Of a stretch of 64,000 nt of DNA, positions 37,879 through 47,567 are shown one piece after another. This DNA is from Lingula anatina (Eukaryota > Brachiopoda > Lingulata > Lingulida > Lingulidae), in assembly GCF_001039355.2 (NCBI RefSeq), contig NW_019774836.1:404714-468713 (forward strand), given 5' to 3'. The notes below the pieces were generated by a model. It was not told where the DNA came from. It saw only the letters and a list, made by a program, of their open reading frames with translations, and searched no databases. The translations under genes and the position numbers were made by a program. Positions within the stretch are counted from its first letter, which is position 1. Every line of letters starts with the position of its first letter.

Positions 37879-38092
37879 ATTCCCAGAGCTTTTAGATCGA
37901 TCTATCCCCGCGGGGAGTCTCACCAGATTACTGTCAGATAATCCGGCTTAAATGTCCGTCCCGCCTACTACAAGCTGTAAGGGGGTAATTAACTTTCGTG
38001 CCCGCTCGGCTGACAGCTATTTAGCGTGAACCCCTGGCCCAGGGAGTTAGGTCGATCTAGTTTGGATCGATCTTATCTCTGGAAATGGGGTC
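37879..38092. mobile_element. Fold-back element, GATCGATC family
   Basis: The left arm carries TTCCCAGAGCTTTTAGATCG, the right arm GGATCGATCTTATCTCTGGA. Inside are GGCTTAAATGTCC, CGCCTACTACAAGCTG and GGTAATTAACTT, which match the interior of the copies at 61101 and 63401. Confidence 0.65.
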
Positions 38093-39110
38093 TTAGATCA
38101 GGCTTCAGTCCCAAACAAATTCATAGAGCGTTAATAAGACTCTCAGTGTAAGCTGGTAAACCTGTTCCGCTAAGGTAAATTGCTTGTTATATATGAAGAA
38201 GGTATTTGTCAAGGAATTACATAGAGCGTCTTGTGGTATGTTTTGCATTAGAATACAGGCAGTGTATTTTTTTAATATTGGGTGGGTGCAACAACTCATT
38301 ATTTTACCTCTGACAGTAAATTTTCAGTCTCAATTTAGTGCCTGTTTTTGTGAGTTGAGTAAAGATTTACAGTTATAGTTATTTATATGTATGTCATGCA
38401 GGTATGTATGGCATTAATTGTGACAAATTCTTACTTTGAATTAGTCTTGCAAATATTATGCAATCACATTTGTAAAAAAGATAAATAAATAAATAATAAT
38501 AAAAATAATATATAAAAACCTTAGGGACAAGTCCAACCCCTTTTCACGGATCTAGTTCGCCCCGGTCCAAGCATATTTGTCACAGCGGTAACTCTGAACA
38601 TCAGAGGTAGATAATTTGCTGTTAATTGAGAATTTCGAGATAGAAAAGACCTTTAAAGCTTGTAATATTTCAGAGAAACTTTGATTTTGTTTGTGTTGTT
38701 GTTGAGCTCAGTTTTATTTAAGAAGTTGTCAGAGGTGAAGGTTTTTCATATCTAATGAGGAACCGTAGTCTGTTACTTTGCACAGGTGACATTGTTCCCA
38801 TGTACTGACCACAATACTCCAACTAACCCCAACCTGTGGTAATCATGTGGGACCCTTGTACGTCCATTCCAAGGCCGATCATTCCTGTCACACCGGTGTA
38901 TTTACATGTATACTTCATGTTGAAAGTCAGAAAGGGATTAAAGCCTCCCAACCAAGCCTTTGTTTGCCCCAGCATAACTATGTGAAAATATGACTTGTAG
39001 TATGGCTTTAAAGGCTCCTTTTTGAAGATTTAACGTCAATATCAAGGAGTTGTATACTCCGTGGTCAACATTTAAAGTGAAAGTGCCTTGGAATGTAAGG
39101 CTGGTGAGTT

Positions 39111-39240
39111 AGGGGCCATTCAGAATGAGAAGAGCCGAGTGCTAACTGGTCCACGGCCTAAATATTGGGGAACTACATGAAAGGAAGACAGCTTAATCCT
39201 GTAATATAGTCTCTCCACCTCTCACACGCATCTCCACGCG
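39111..39240. mobile_element. Fragment related to the CATTCAGAATAG family
   Basis: It begins GGGGCCATTCAGAATGAGAA and ends in CTCTCCACCTCTCACACGCA. The same order of blocks recurs at 62595-62730, so this is a second subfamily of the element seen complete at 29250 and 40801. Confidence 0.55.
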
Positions 39241-39248
39241 TCGTCCCT

Positions 39249-39395
39249 GGGCCCCGTAACAAAAAAGCATCGCGTGTTGCGAAAAGCGATCACAAAGAGG
39301 CTACAGTGTATTACATGGGGCGAGTATGGGCCTGTTATGGAATCGAGACGCTTGCGCTCGGTCGCAATACGCGATGCTTTCGAGTTACGGGGCCC
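39249..39395. mobile_element. MITE-like element, GGGCCCCGTAAC family, copy 1
   Basis: The ends are GGGCCCCGTAACAAAAAAGC and GCTTTCGAGTTACGGGGCCC, with GCATCGCG / CGCGATGC just inside. The interior GAGGCTACAGTGTATTACAT and GGAATCGAGACGCTTGCGCT is shared with the copy at 40012. Confidence 0.75.
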
Positions 39396-40011
39396 TGATC
39401 ATAAATAATCTACCAGTTAAGGACAAGCGGTTTTTCACCTTTCACCATGTGATATGGGATATCTGTTTCACACATGTATTGTAGCACGGTTCATGTATAT
39501 TTTTTGCAATTCACTTTCACTGCGGGCAAGTTACGCCCCTTCACCCCCATTACATATACCGGTACAAGCAAGGGAAGGGTCCGCTTTTCATACAAAAGAG
39601 AAGAGAATCTGCTTGGCAGGGAAAAAATCCATAATTTGTCCACCATTTTGCCTGGCGTAATGTTGTAAGCCGCCATTGGAAACTGGTGATATATTTAAAG
39701 GACTTCGGGCACGAGACTACAGTGGATCACTGGGCCAGATTTGTGTAGGAAAAAAGTCAATTATAATCCAGTCGATTCGGATTCGTGGAAAAAAATACAC
39801 CGGGCTATGGGTGACGTGGTAAGTTATTTACAACAGGGCCATAGAGAGCAACATTGTTATTTTTGTAAATAGGGTACTTAGGAGATTGAAAAAATACCAA
39901 ATACATATCAAGCAAAACTGGTGTTTATACTCCGTACAAAGTAAATAAAGTCTATTATTGCTCACACCGTCCTTAACTTTGCGTGGTTTGAAGAACCGCC
40001 ATTGTTAAGCA

Positions 40012-40165
40012 GGACCCCGTAACTCGAAAGCATCGCGTAAATGCGAATAGCGATATCACATATAGAGGCTACAATGTATTACATGGGGCGAGTATGGACA
40101 AGTTATATGGAATCGAGACGCTTGCGCTCGGCCGCAGTGAGCGATGGTTTCGAGTTACAGGGCCC
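40012..40165. mobile_element. MITE-like element, GGGCCCCGTAAC family, copy 2
   Basis: Left end GACCCCGTAACTCGAAAGCA, right end GGTTTCGAGTTACAGGGCCC. The interior is about 90% like copy 1 by eye, and the two lie about 620 bp apart in the same orientation. Confidence 0.75.
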
Positions 40166-40800
40166 AGGGCTGGGTTTAGGTCACGAGTACTTTGTCAGGA
40201 ATGTTTAAATCGTGTGACTGACTCGATCACTGTGAACAATCGCATAGGCACGTTACCCTCAAACAGGGCCGCAGTTATTATTGGGGACATTTTTTGCTGA
40301 GCCATCTATTTAACCAGAGGTACATTAATATCTAGTGAAAAATGAATCTGTGGCCCTGGTACAGGGTATATGCATGTCTAGGGATTTTATGTGACAGTGG
40401 CGATATAGGCCTTCTTCTTTTTTTTTTTTTTTTTTTTGGGGGGGGGGGGTTAGAGGCGATTTTAGGCAAAATGCGAGTAGGGGCCTACTTTCTCCCTGTA
40501 TGTACGTCTAATATTTACAGTGCCGCCCTCTCGTCAAATAGTTAATTAATTTCCTATTATTGTCTGGGCAAAGCGATATAGTGTTATAGATTATAAACAG
40601 GATTTGACCGACTGCGTACATAATATAAACAAGTTGATAAAAAAGTAATCTTATTTAAGTATTTCTCGAGGCACAATCTAGTACATTTTGCTACATCTGA
40701 GACGCAAGAACTTGCGTATACACGATTTTAATTTGTTCTCGCTGTTCTGGCGTATATCGCTCGGGTGACAGTGTATCATCTCCCACATAACCGCAATATA

Positions 40801-40979
40801 AGGCCCCATTCAGAGTAGGGGACTAACTAATCCGAGGGTCAAATATGGCCGACCCACTTGAATACTTCCCCACGGGATATCTATTCATTGTCTAATAGCG
40901 GATTAGACGACAAGCTTTATGTAGTGTGTTGCCATGTTTGGCCCCCGGACTAGTTAGTCCCCTATTCTGAATGGCCCCT
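40801..40979. mobile_element. MITE-like hairpin, CATTCAGAATAGGGG family, copy 2
   Basis: AGGCCCCATTCAGAGTAGGG at the left and CCCTATTCTGAATGGCCCCT at the right. The interior ACTTGAATACTTCCCCAC and GACGACAAGCTTT is shared with copy 1 at 29250. Confidence 0.8.
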
Positions 40980-41022
40980 AGAAGACGCTATTATAAATAT
41001 GCAGTTACCTGGCAGGGCAGTA

Positions 41023-41028
<6 letters not shown>

Positions 41029-41091
<63 letters not shown>

Positions 41092-43047
41092 CCTATATGA
41101 GATAATGCAGGAAACCATTTCAAGATGACATATGAACCAAATACATTTCCATCTGGCGTAGCTTCATATTATCCCCATGCGTTATTCTTAAGTGATATTC
41201 CAAACTGTGTAATTCAATTTTCCGCACAAGGGCTCATGAAACGGTGTGAAAAATGAACAGTGCCCTACGTGATAAAAAATGAAACCGTCGTTCCACGTAG
41301 ATAGATGTAACTCAGAGGGGACTCTCGCTGAATGCAATTAGCTCATGCACAGACTAACAGTAGGCCAATTTACAGAACAAGGTAGGCCTATTCGGCATAA
41401 TAAAAAAAAAAACAAAAGTATTTTTTTTCCTGCGATTATATCCGAGACAGCAGGGCCTACACACTGAATATATAGGCCTACATATTAAATATCTCTACCT
41501 GTTACAGGCCTACATCGGAAGATGTATGAAAAAATTACATTGCACACACATTAGGCCCTAGGCTATGTCATAAAATGGATTTATGTGTTAATGAAATATT
41601 TTATAACGGTTTGGGGAGAGAGGCAATACATTTTTCTCGTGATTTTTTAGCATATAACCCAGCCTAAGGCTTGGTCCATATAATATTGGTTTCATTATTT
41701 GCCAAATGCCTGGATCTCGTTTGAACTAAAAATAGGGGTGGAAGGTCAGTGAGACGCCCCCCCCCCCCCCTCCTCGAGTATAGATACAAACTAGGCTTCC
41801 ATATTTGGTATTCCGAGGATTTTAAGTGCATATCATATATCCATTTAAAAAAAAATAAACATTTGACTTAACGATCCGATGAAGCTAAAGGGTGGCCCAA
41901 ATTTCAACTTCATCGATAAAATTCACCTAACCTGCTCACCGTCCTGTGTAAAATGGCGGGGTTTCGGATGAGAACGGGTCCATCCTCGTACGTGAGAGCG
42001 AGAGGTGTGTTCTTACACTCTTTTTCTAGCTGTTTTCAGATCTGGTAAATGTTTTCAACTTTCCATTGATAAAATTGCAGATAACATGCATATACAATCA
42101 CGTTAGAGGGAAGAAGTGTGCAAATAGTGTTCAAAGCGAAATTCTCTAGTGTCACATGATTCGTGTCACGTGATATTTGTGCACCGAAAATCGGTTCAAG
42201 GTCAATATTCAAGGAAAAGCCTTAGTAATATAGAGGTACAGCACGAATTTAAGATTAATAACTGATATTTTTGAGTGAAAAGTGGTCACCCTAATTTTGA
42301 ATTACGACAGAAATTAGATTCGGAGGCGTTACAGAAGACTGACTTTTTTCTGTTGATGTATTATCTCTTGTTTTTCATGTCTTTTCTGTAGCTTTTTTCA
42401 AGCAGATCAAGTAGTTACCCAGTAATTCTAAGTCAAATTTTGCTTGTAAGCTTACAGGCTGCTTACACTGCTTTGAAGTAATTTTCTTCAGTCTTACACG
42501 TTGTTAATTGTATTTTGTTGGGTTAAAATGACTACATGTTAGTAGCCTATACTTAGTTAATTCCATTGAATATGAGGTTTTCCATGTGCACGTTGGCAGT
42601 CAGGATCGCTATTCACACAGTTTTCTGCCTTACATTCTAGATAGTTAGTACCCTAGGTCACTTCGCAACATATAAGGCCAACAACTGAGGAAATATTCAT
42701 TGACATAAACAATTTTAACGCCAGTTAAAGTAGAGCTTCCAGATGTCTTAAAATTGCACCATGGGTGTGAGACCTTCAAAAAACAAATTATCCCCCCCCC
42801 CCGGGACCCACAAGAAATTGAACGTCTCAAGTGCCCCGAAATTACCAAGAGACATCATGCTCAAAACCGTTGGCAACATTACAATACACACGTGTATCAA
42901 CCAGTTTTTAACTCCGCCAAGAAAGTCATGTCTTGCCTTTGTTTGTTTTTTTAGTCGATAGTCTGGTAAAAAGCCCGGAAAAAATGTTAGGATATTAGAA
43001 TTTCAAGGTTCAGAATTGGGCTAACTTAGAATCAAGCAAAGCATGGT
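41029..43047. other. Intergenic, (TA)n and repeat fragments
   Basis: A (TA)n run occupies 41029-41090. At 41285-41380 there is a half copy of the GATCGATC fold-back family (ACGTAGATAGATGTAACTC, GGGGACTCTCGCTGAATGC). No gene seen in the remainder. Confidence 0.6.
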
Positions 43048-43370
43048 CAGGCCTACCCAACTACCAGACTCGGCACCGAATGATCCCGAATTTACCGGTG
43101 GATCGGACCACACTACCCGTTTTCAAGGTGTGCATCAGTACGCATTCCACAGTAGGCTATCATACCCCGGAACAAATTTTGAGATGAGATGCACTACTTT
43201 CCAACCCCGCTGAGAATTATCACTATCACATCGCGTACTAGGCAAGAGCGGTGTCGCGATTGATACTTCGAAGCGCGTACTGACGCCCACCTTGAAAACA
43301 AGTAGTGTGGTCCCATCTAGCGGTGAATTCAGGATCATTCGGTGCCGAGTCTGGTAGTTGGGTAGGCCTG
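43048..43370. mobile_element. MITE-like element with ~70-bp terminal inverted repeats
   Basis: The left end is CAGGCCTACCCAACTACCAG and the right end its complement CTGGTAGTTGGGTAGGCCTG. The match continues inward through ACTCGGCACCGAATGATCC and a GTAGTGTGGTCC block with few differences. The 323-bp element has no transposase frame. Confidence 0.8.
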
Positions 43371-43475
43371 GGCAGTGATGGTGGTAAATTGGTAATTCAT
43401 TCAGCAGCAAATTAATGTATGTACCTTGGTGATTGTAAGGTACCCCAGTAGAATTGTTGATATTTCCAGGACAAC

Positions 43476-43477
<2 letters not shown>

Positions 43478-43527
<50 letters not shown>

Positions 43528-43528
43528 G
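43478..43528. repeat. (TTA)n microsatellite
   Basis: About 16 TTA units between two hairpin elements. Confidence 0.95.
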
Positions 43529-43605
43529 CTTTATAAAGAAGTAACGTGCAATATTTTTTCAAATTATCAGCCATAAAATCAGGCCCTCCAGGTTATACTG
43601 GTACG

Positions 43606-43769
43606 CAGGGGCGGATCCAGAGATATTTTCTGACAGTCTTCCAAATTATCTTTGTTGATCCATCTTCCATTTTTGACCGTCTTCCGACAGAAAACATTGT
43701 AAGACAATGTAAACTTGAAAATCTGACCGTCTTCTGGAAGACCCAGAAGACGGCCTAAATCCGCCCCTG
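43606..43769. mobile_element. MITE with GGTACG target-site duplication
   Basis: The terminal repeats are CAGGGGCGGATCCAG and CTAAATCCGCCCCTG, and GGTACG lies directly on both sides (43600-43605 and 43770-43775). The interior contains inverted GACAGTCTTCC/GGAAGAC blocks. Non-autonomous elements with GGGGCGGATCCAG ends are widespread in marine invertebrates. This copy lies about 150 bp before the STELLO-like coding exon. Confidence 0.85.
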
Positions 43770-43917
43770 GGTACGTCTGAGGGTTGTGCGATGGGCAAAG
43801 CTTAATAAGTTTGTCTTCATGTAGTGAAATCATTACAAACAACTACTTCATCACGATCAGTGTTTTCGTATATATTCTTAACATGAATTTCCATTCTCTT
43901 TGCAGGATAAACCAAAC

Positions 43918-45252
43918 ATGACAAGAAGTGTTGTGAAAATCAATTCAAATGTGATCGTTGTCGTCGGCGTCATCGCGGCGGGACTTGTCCTTATCGCCTC
44001 ACTTGGCTCAAAGTTTAGACCCCTCAATGTGTCCTGCCAAGGAACGACCGCCATTAACGTCGCAGGCGGCCTCGTATCGGGAGGAACGGCGGATTTCGGC
44101 GCAACAAGTGGACGAAGATTCCAAATGAAAAGAGTCCGCGATTTTGAGAAGGACAAGCGGGTGGGATATCGACCGCCGTCGACGTGCACGGACTATCACA
44201 AAAAGCCCCCTGCGACGCCTTGCAAAAAATGGGTGGTCATCACGACGATATTTGAACCGTCGGAACTGGTCAAGCAGCTCTCCGAGATAACGTCTTGGTG
44301 CGTCGTGGTCGTCGCTGATAAAAAGGGCCCGGAGAAATATGTCGTCCCTAACGTCAAATATCTCAGCGTTTTGGAACAGGAGAGTTGCCAGTTCCACATC
44401 TGTAAATTGCTCATATGGAATCACTTCGGTCGGAAGAATATTGGATACATGTATGCCATACATCATGGAGCTGAGTACATCTATGATACGGATGACGACA
44501 ACGTACTGCGCAGGGCCAAGATCCCAGATCCTGCCAAAATAAAGGGCGTCAAAAATATCAACATGAAGGGGACCGTCTGGAACCCGTATCCTATGATGAG
44601 CAAATATCCAGATTCCTGGCCAAGAGGATTTCCCTTGGAGAAAATCAAGTCAAAAGAAGCGAAAACGCAGTCGTTCACGGACGAGCTTCCCTTGGGGAAA
44701 ATCGGAATCATCCAATCCCTGGCCGATAACGAACCGGACGTTGACGCCATCTATCGGTTTACGCAACCACTTCCTTTTGATTTTCACCATAAGGAACTCT
44801 ACGTCGCCGTCCCCCAGGGAGTCATGACGCCCTACAACGCCCAGGCTACAATGACGATGTATGACGCGTTTTTCTCAACTTATCTACCCGTGACTGTTAA
44901 AGGACGCGTTAGCGACATCTGGAGGTCGTATTTTAACGTGAGACTATTTTGGTACATTGAAAGGAGCTTGGTTTTCTCCGCCCCGTGGGTTGTTCAGTAC
45001 AGAAACGCTCACAACTGGTTAGCAGACTTTGATTCTGAGAATGACCTATACATGCGTGCGGCGCAGTTAGTGGAGTATTTAACAAACTGGAAAAGTTCGG
45101 AAAAAGACATTGCGTCCATGTCAATAGAGTTGTACAAAGAAATGTATAACCATCAAGTGTTACAGATTGACGATGTTTATAATATTGAAGCGTGGTTTAA
45201 AGACTTGGAGTGTCTGGGGTACAAGTTCCCTGCGATTGTGTCAAAAGAATAA
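43918..45252 (+). CDS. STELLO/DUF288-like type II Golgi glycosyltransferase
   Basis: One coding exon of 444 residues. An acceptor (CTTTGCAG) ends at 43905, so an upstream 5' UTR exon exists and the first ATG inside the exon is at 43918; an ATG at 43900 lies across the splice site. Seen: a short basic N-terminus, a signal anchor (~residues 8-28, NVIVVVGVIAAGLVLIA), a stem, then the catalytic-type domain with WVVITTIFEPS, SWCVVVVADKK, FGRKNIGYMYAIHHGAEYIY and the DTDDDN metal/nucleotide-sugar motif (residues 190-195), followed by RVSDIWRSYFNVRLFW. Known: the family includes plant STELLO1/2, Golgi proteins tied to cellulose synthase; animal members are largely uncharacterised. Glycan synthesis in the Golgi lumen is inferred; donor and acceptor are unknown. 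Confidence 0.9.
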   Translation: MTRSVVKINSNVIVVVGVIAAGLVLIASLGSKFRPLNVSCQGTTAINVAGGLVSGGTADFGATSGRRFQMKRVRDFEKDKRVGYRPPSTCTDYHKKPPATPCKKWVVITTIFEPSELVKQLSEITSWCVVVVADKKGPEKYVVPNVKYLSVLEQESCQFHICKLLIWNHFGRKNIGYMYAIHHGAEYIYDTDDDNVLRRAKIPDPAKIKGVKNINMKGTVWNPYPMMSKYPDSWPRGFPLEKIKSKEAKTQSFTDELPLGKIGIIQSLADNEPDVDAIYRFTQPLPFDFHHKELYVAVPQGVMTPYNAQATMTMYDAFFSTYLPVTVKGRVSDIWRSYFNVRLFWYIERSLVFSAPWVVQYRNAHNWLADFDSENDLYMRAAQLVEYLTNWKSSEKDIASMSIELYKEMYNHQVLQIDDVYNIEAWFKDLECLGYKFPAIVSKE

Positions 45253-46439
45253 CGAGGGTGTTGTTAGCACAGTACAGGCGCATTTTTTTTTTTTAATCAT
45301 GGCATTAAAAGTGCCATTTGACTCTTAAAACATCTCTGAAATGTACGAGAACGGAAATTTCCAATTTGTTTGGCTTTGCAACAGGGTTTGTGGATATATC
45401 ATTCTGTTGACAAAGAAGCACGTCGAGATAAAGACCCCTTTTCACAAGACAGCGGTAAACTTTTCCGTTTCGCCCCGTCTTGAGAGACCGACAACTTTGA
45501 AGCACAACTATTACGAATGATACCCCCCCAAATGACAATCTGAGTTGACTAGTTAAATTTTAATTGAAACATCGGGGCGCGTGAAAGAAAGTGACCCCCC
45601 CCCTCTTTTCCAATAACATCATTACATTCTAGGACCAGAAAAATTATTGCTCCTAAATTGTTCTTGTGAAAAGGGTCTTAAGCTGCGAAAAAAGAAATTA
45701 CTTATGAGTGATTCTTTGCGACATAGCTTGTCAAAATTTCACTCCGTTAAAGAAGTACGAAAACGATGGCTTCGTTGGAGACGTAACAGTTAGTTTCCAA
45801 GTAATTTCTCTCAACAGACTTCGCCGTAATAACCCCATTCTCCATAGAGGCTCAGGGACAGGGAGACTCAGGGGTTGGGGTTGGGTTTAAACGAACCGCA
45901 CTTTTGCCAAGGAGAGATTCACTTCTGAATCAAATTTGATCTAGGCTCTATGCCATTTCGCGGCAAAAAATCTTATGTGTAAAAAAATAAGGCCATTGGT
46001 ATCTTGGAGTGTTTCGTAATGTCCGGATGTACGATTGTATATTACATTCATTTATGTTAGATATTTATATTTTTGCAAGTTAAGGTCAATTTAACATGTG
46101 TTGTGTAACGTCCGTTACAGCGTGCTTCGCGAGATTTTCTATGGTGTCATCGTTACTACATTCCAATCAATGCAGCATTATTGTATTTTTTTGTATTAAA
46201 GGGTGTTTTATATTGATAACTTCTGTCTTCTGTGGCGTTTTCAATCGTGATATCTTCCTTTACTTCTTTGCGGAACAAATATTTTCCAACGTATTAGGGG
46301 GAAAACGGTCACCTTTGTTCCTTTTTTTAAATAGTTTTATTGGCATCACAAAAAAAAAAAAAAAGTACATGTACAATAGATAAAGTTTACATTTACACAT
46401 CTTCGTTATTTTGACTGAAATGTATTTTGACCTCATAAA

Positions 46440-46496
<57 letters not shown>

Positions 46497-47567
46497 ACCG
46501 TATGAAACCAATGAGCTGTATCTACGTGCACAAAGATCAAGCAGTTAACCATATATAAACCACACATTTGGCCACAAATATACCGGTAATGCAACTTTAA
46601 TCAAATGGGAATTTTAGCTACCCTGTAACTACAGGGAAACGTGTACTAGTACTTCTTTAAATGAACCGTACAATGCATCTATGTTCATTCAGTAGACCTT
46701 AAAACTTGCTTGCTAATCTTCAACAAAAATCGAGAGATATTTTTTAAGTATCACTAAAACGTAATGAAGGGCATCTGCAAGATGTTAAGTTCATCATAAT
46801 CACCTCGTTGAACATGTGTGAGAAATAAATAACACTGATAACGCATCTATATATAAAGTTCAACTAGGATAGATCCACCCCTTACTAGTGGTGCGTGAAG
46901 CAAAGAAAGTGAGCAGAAAACATCTGTTCAAATATCACAGTTTTGGAAAATAATGAAACGAAACCCTGTGGTATTGGTTTCTTTTTTAAAGTTATATATG
47001 TAGCACTTCACGAAACAATGTGGTGGCATTTGGCCGGGTTTGGTGGAAATGATTTGACGTGTCTGCTGGTACTTGGGCTATGCATATTTCATCTGATATC
47101 CATATGACTGCTATCATAGCTAAATATGGTTACTATGGCAATTGCTGGTAATTATATTCATGAAGTTCAAACACCATCCATAATTCCAATATTTTATTCA
47201 TTAATCACATAAAAAAATAAGAATTAGAAATAAAAATAAAACGGTAAAAATAAAATTGACAATAACCTATCTAGATCAACCAGAATTGAGTGCAAATATT
47301 AATTTTGGGTAATATTAAAAATTAACTTTCAATTGTTCAAATTTAGCAAGCAGCCAGTGTTCTTATAATGACATAGATGATGAGATAATACCTGACTAAT
47401 AATAATAATAATAATAATAATAATACAATAAAAATATTGTAATGCTTTATAATAAAATATACAGCTATGCACGATTTGTTATTCCTAAATAGAGGGGGGA
47501 TCACCATTTTGATTCCTTACATTTACACTGTATTTATCCAAAGTCAAAATAAGACAATACAATCCAT
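45253..47567. other. 3' flanks of two convergent genes
   Basis: The STELLO-like gene and the caspase converge here. A (TA)n run lies at 46441-46492, a poly-A at 46350-46364 and an (AAT)n run at 47396-47425. A reverse-strand AATAAA (TTTATT at 47193-47198) could end the caspase transcript about 370 bases after its stop. No additional gene seen. Confidence 0.6.

Noticed and set aside
43878-44466. Reverse-strand open frames across the glycosyltransferase
   Set aside because: They are antisense shadows of a GC-richer coding exon; no family motif or splice signal supports them.
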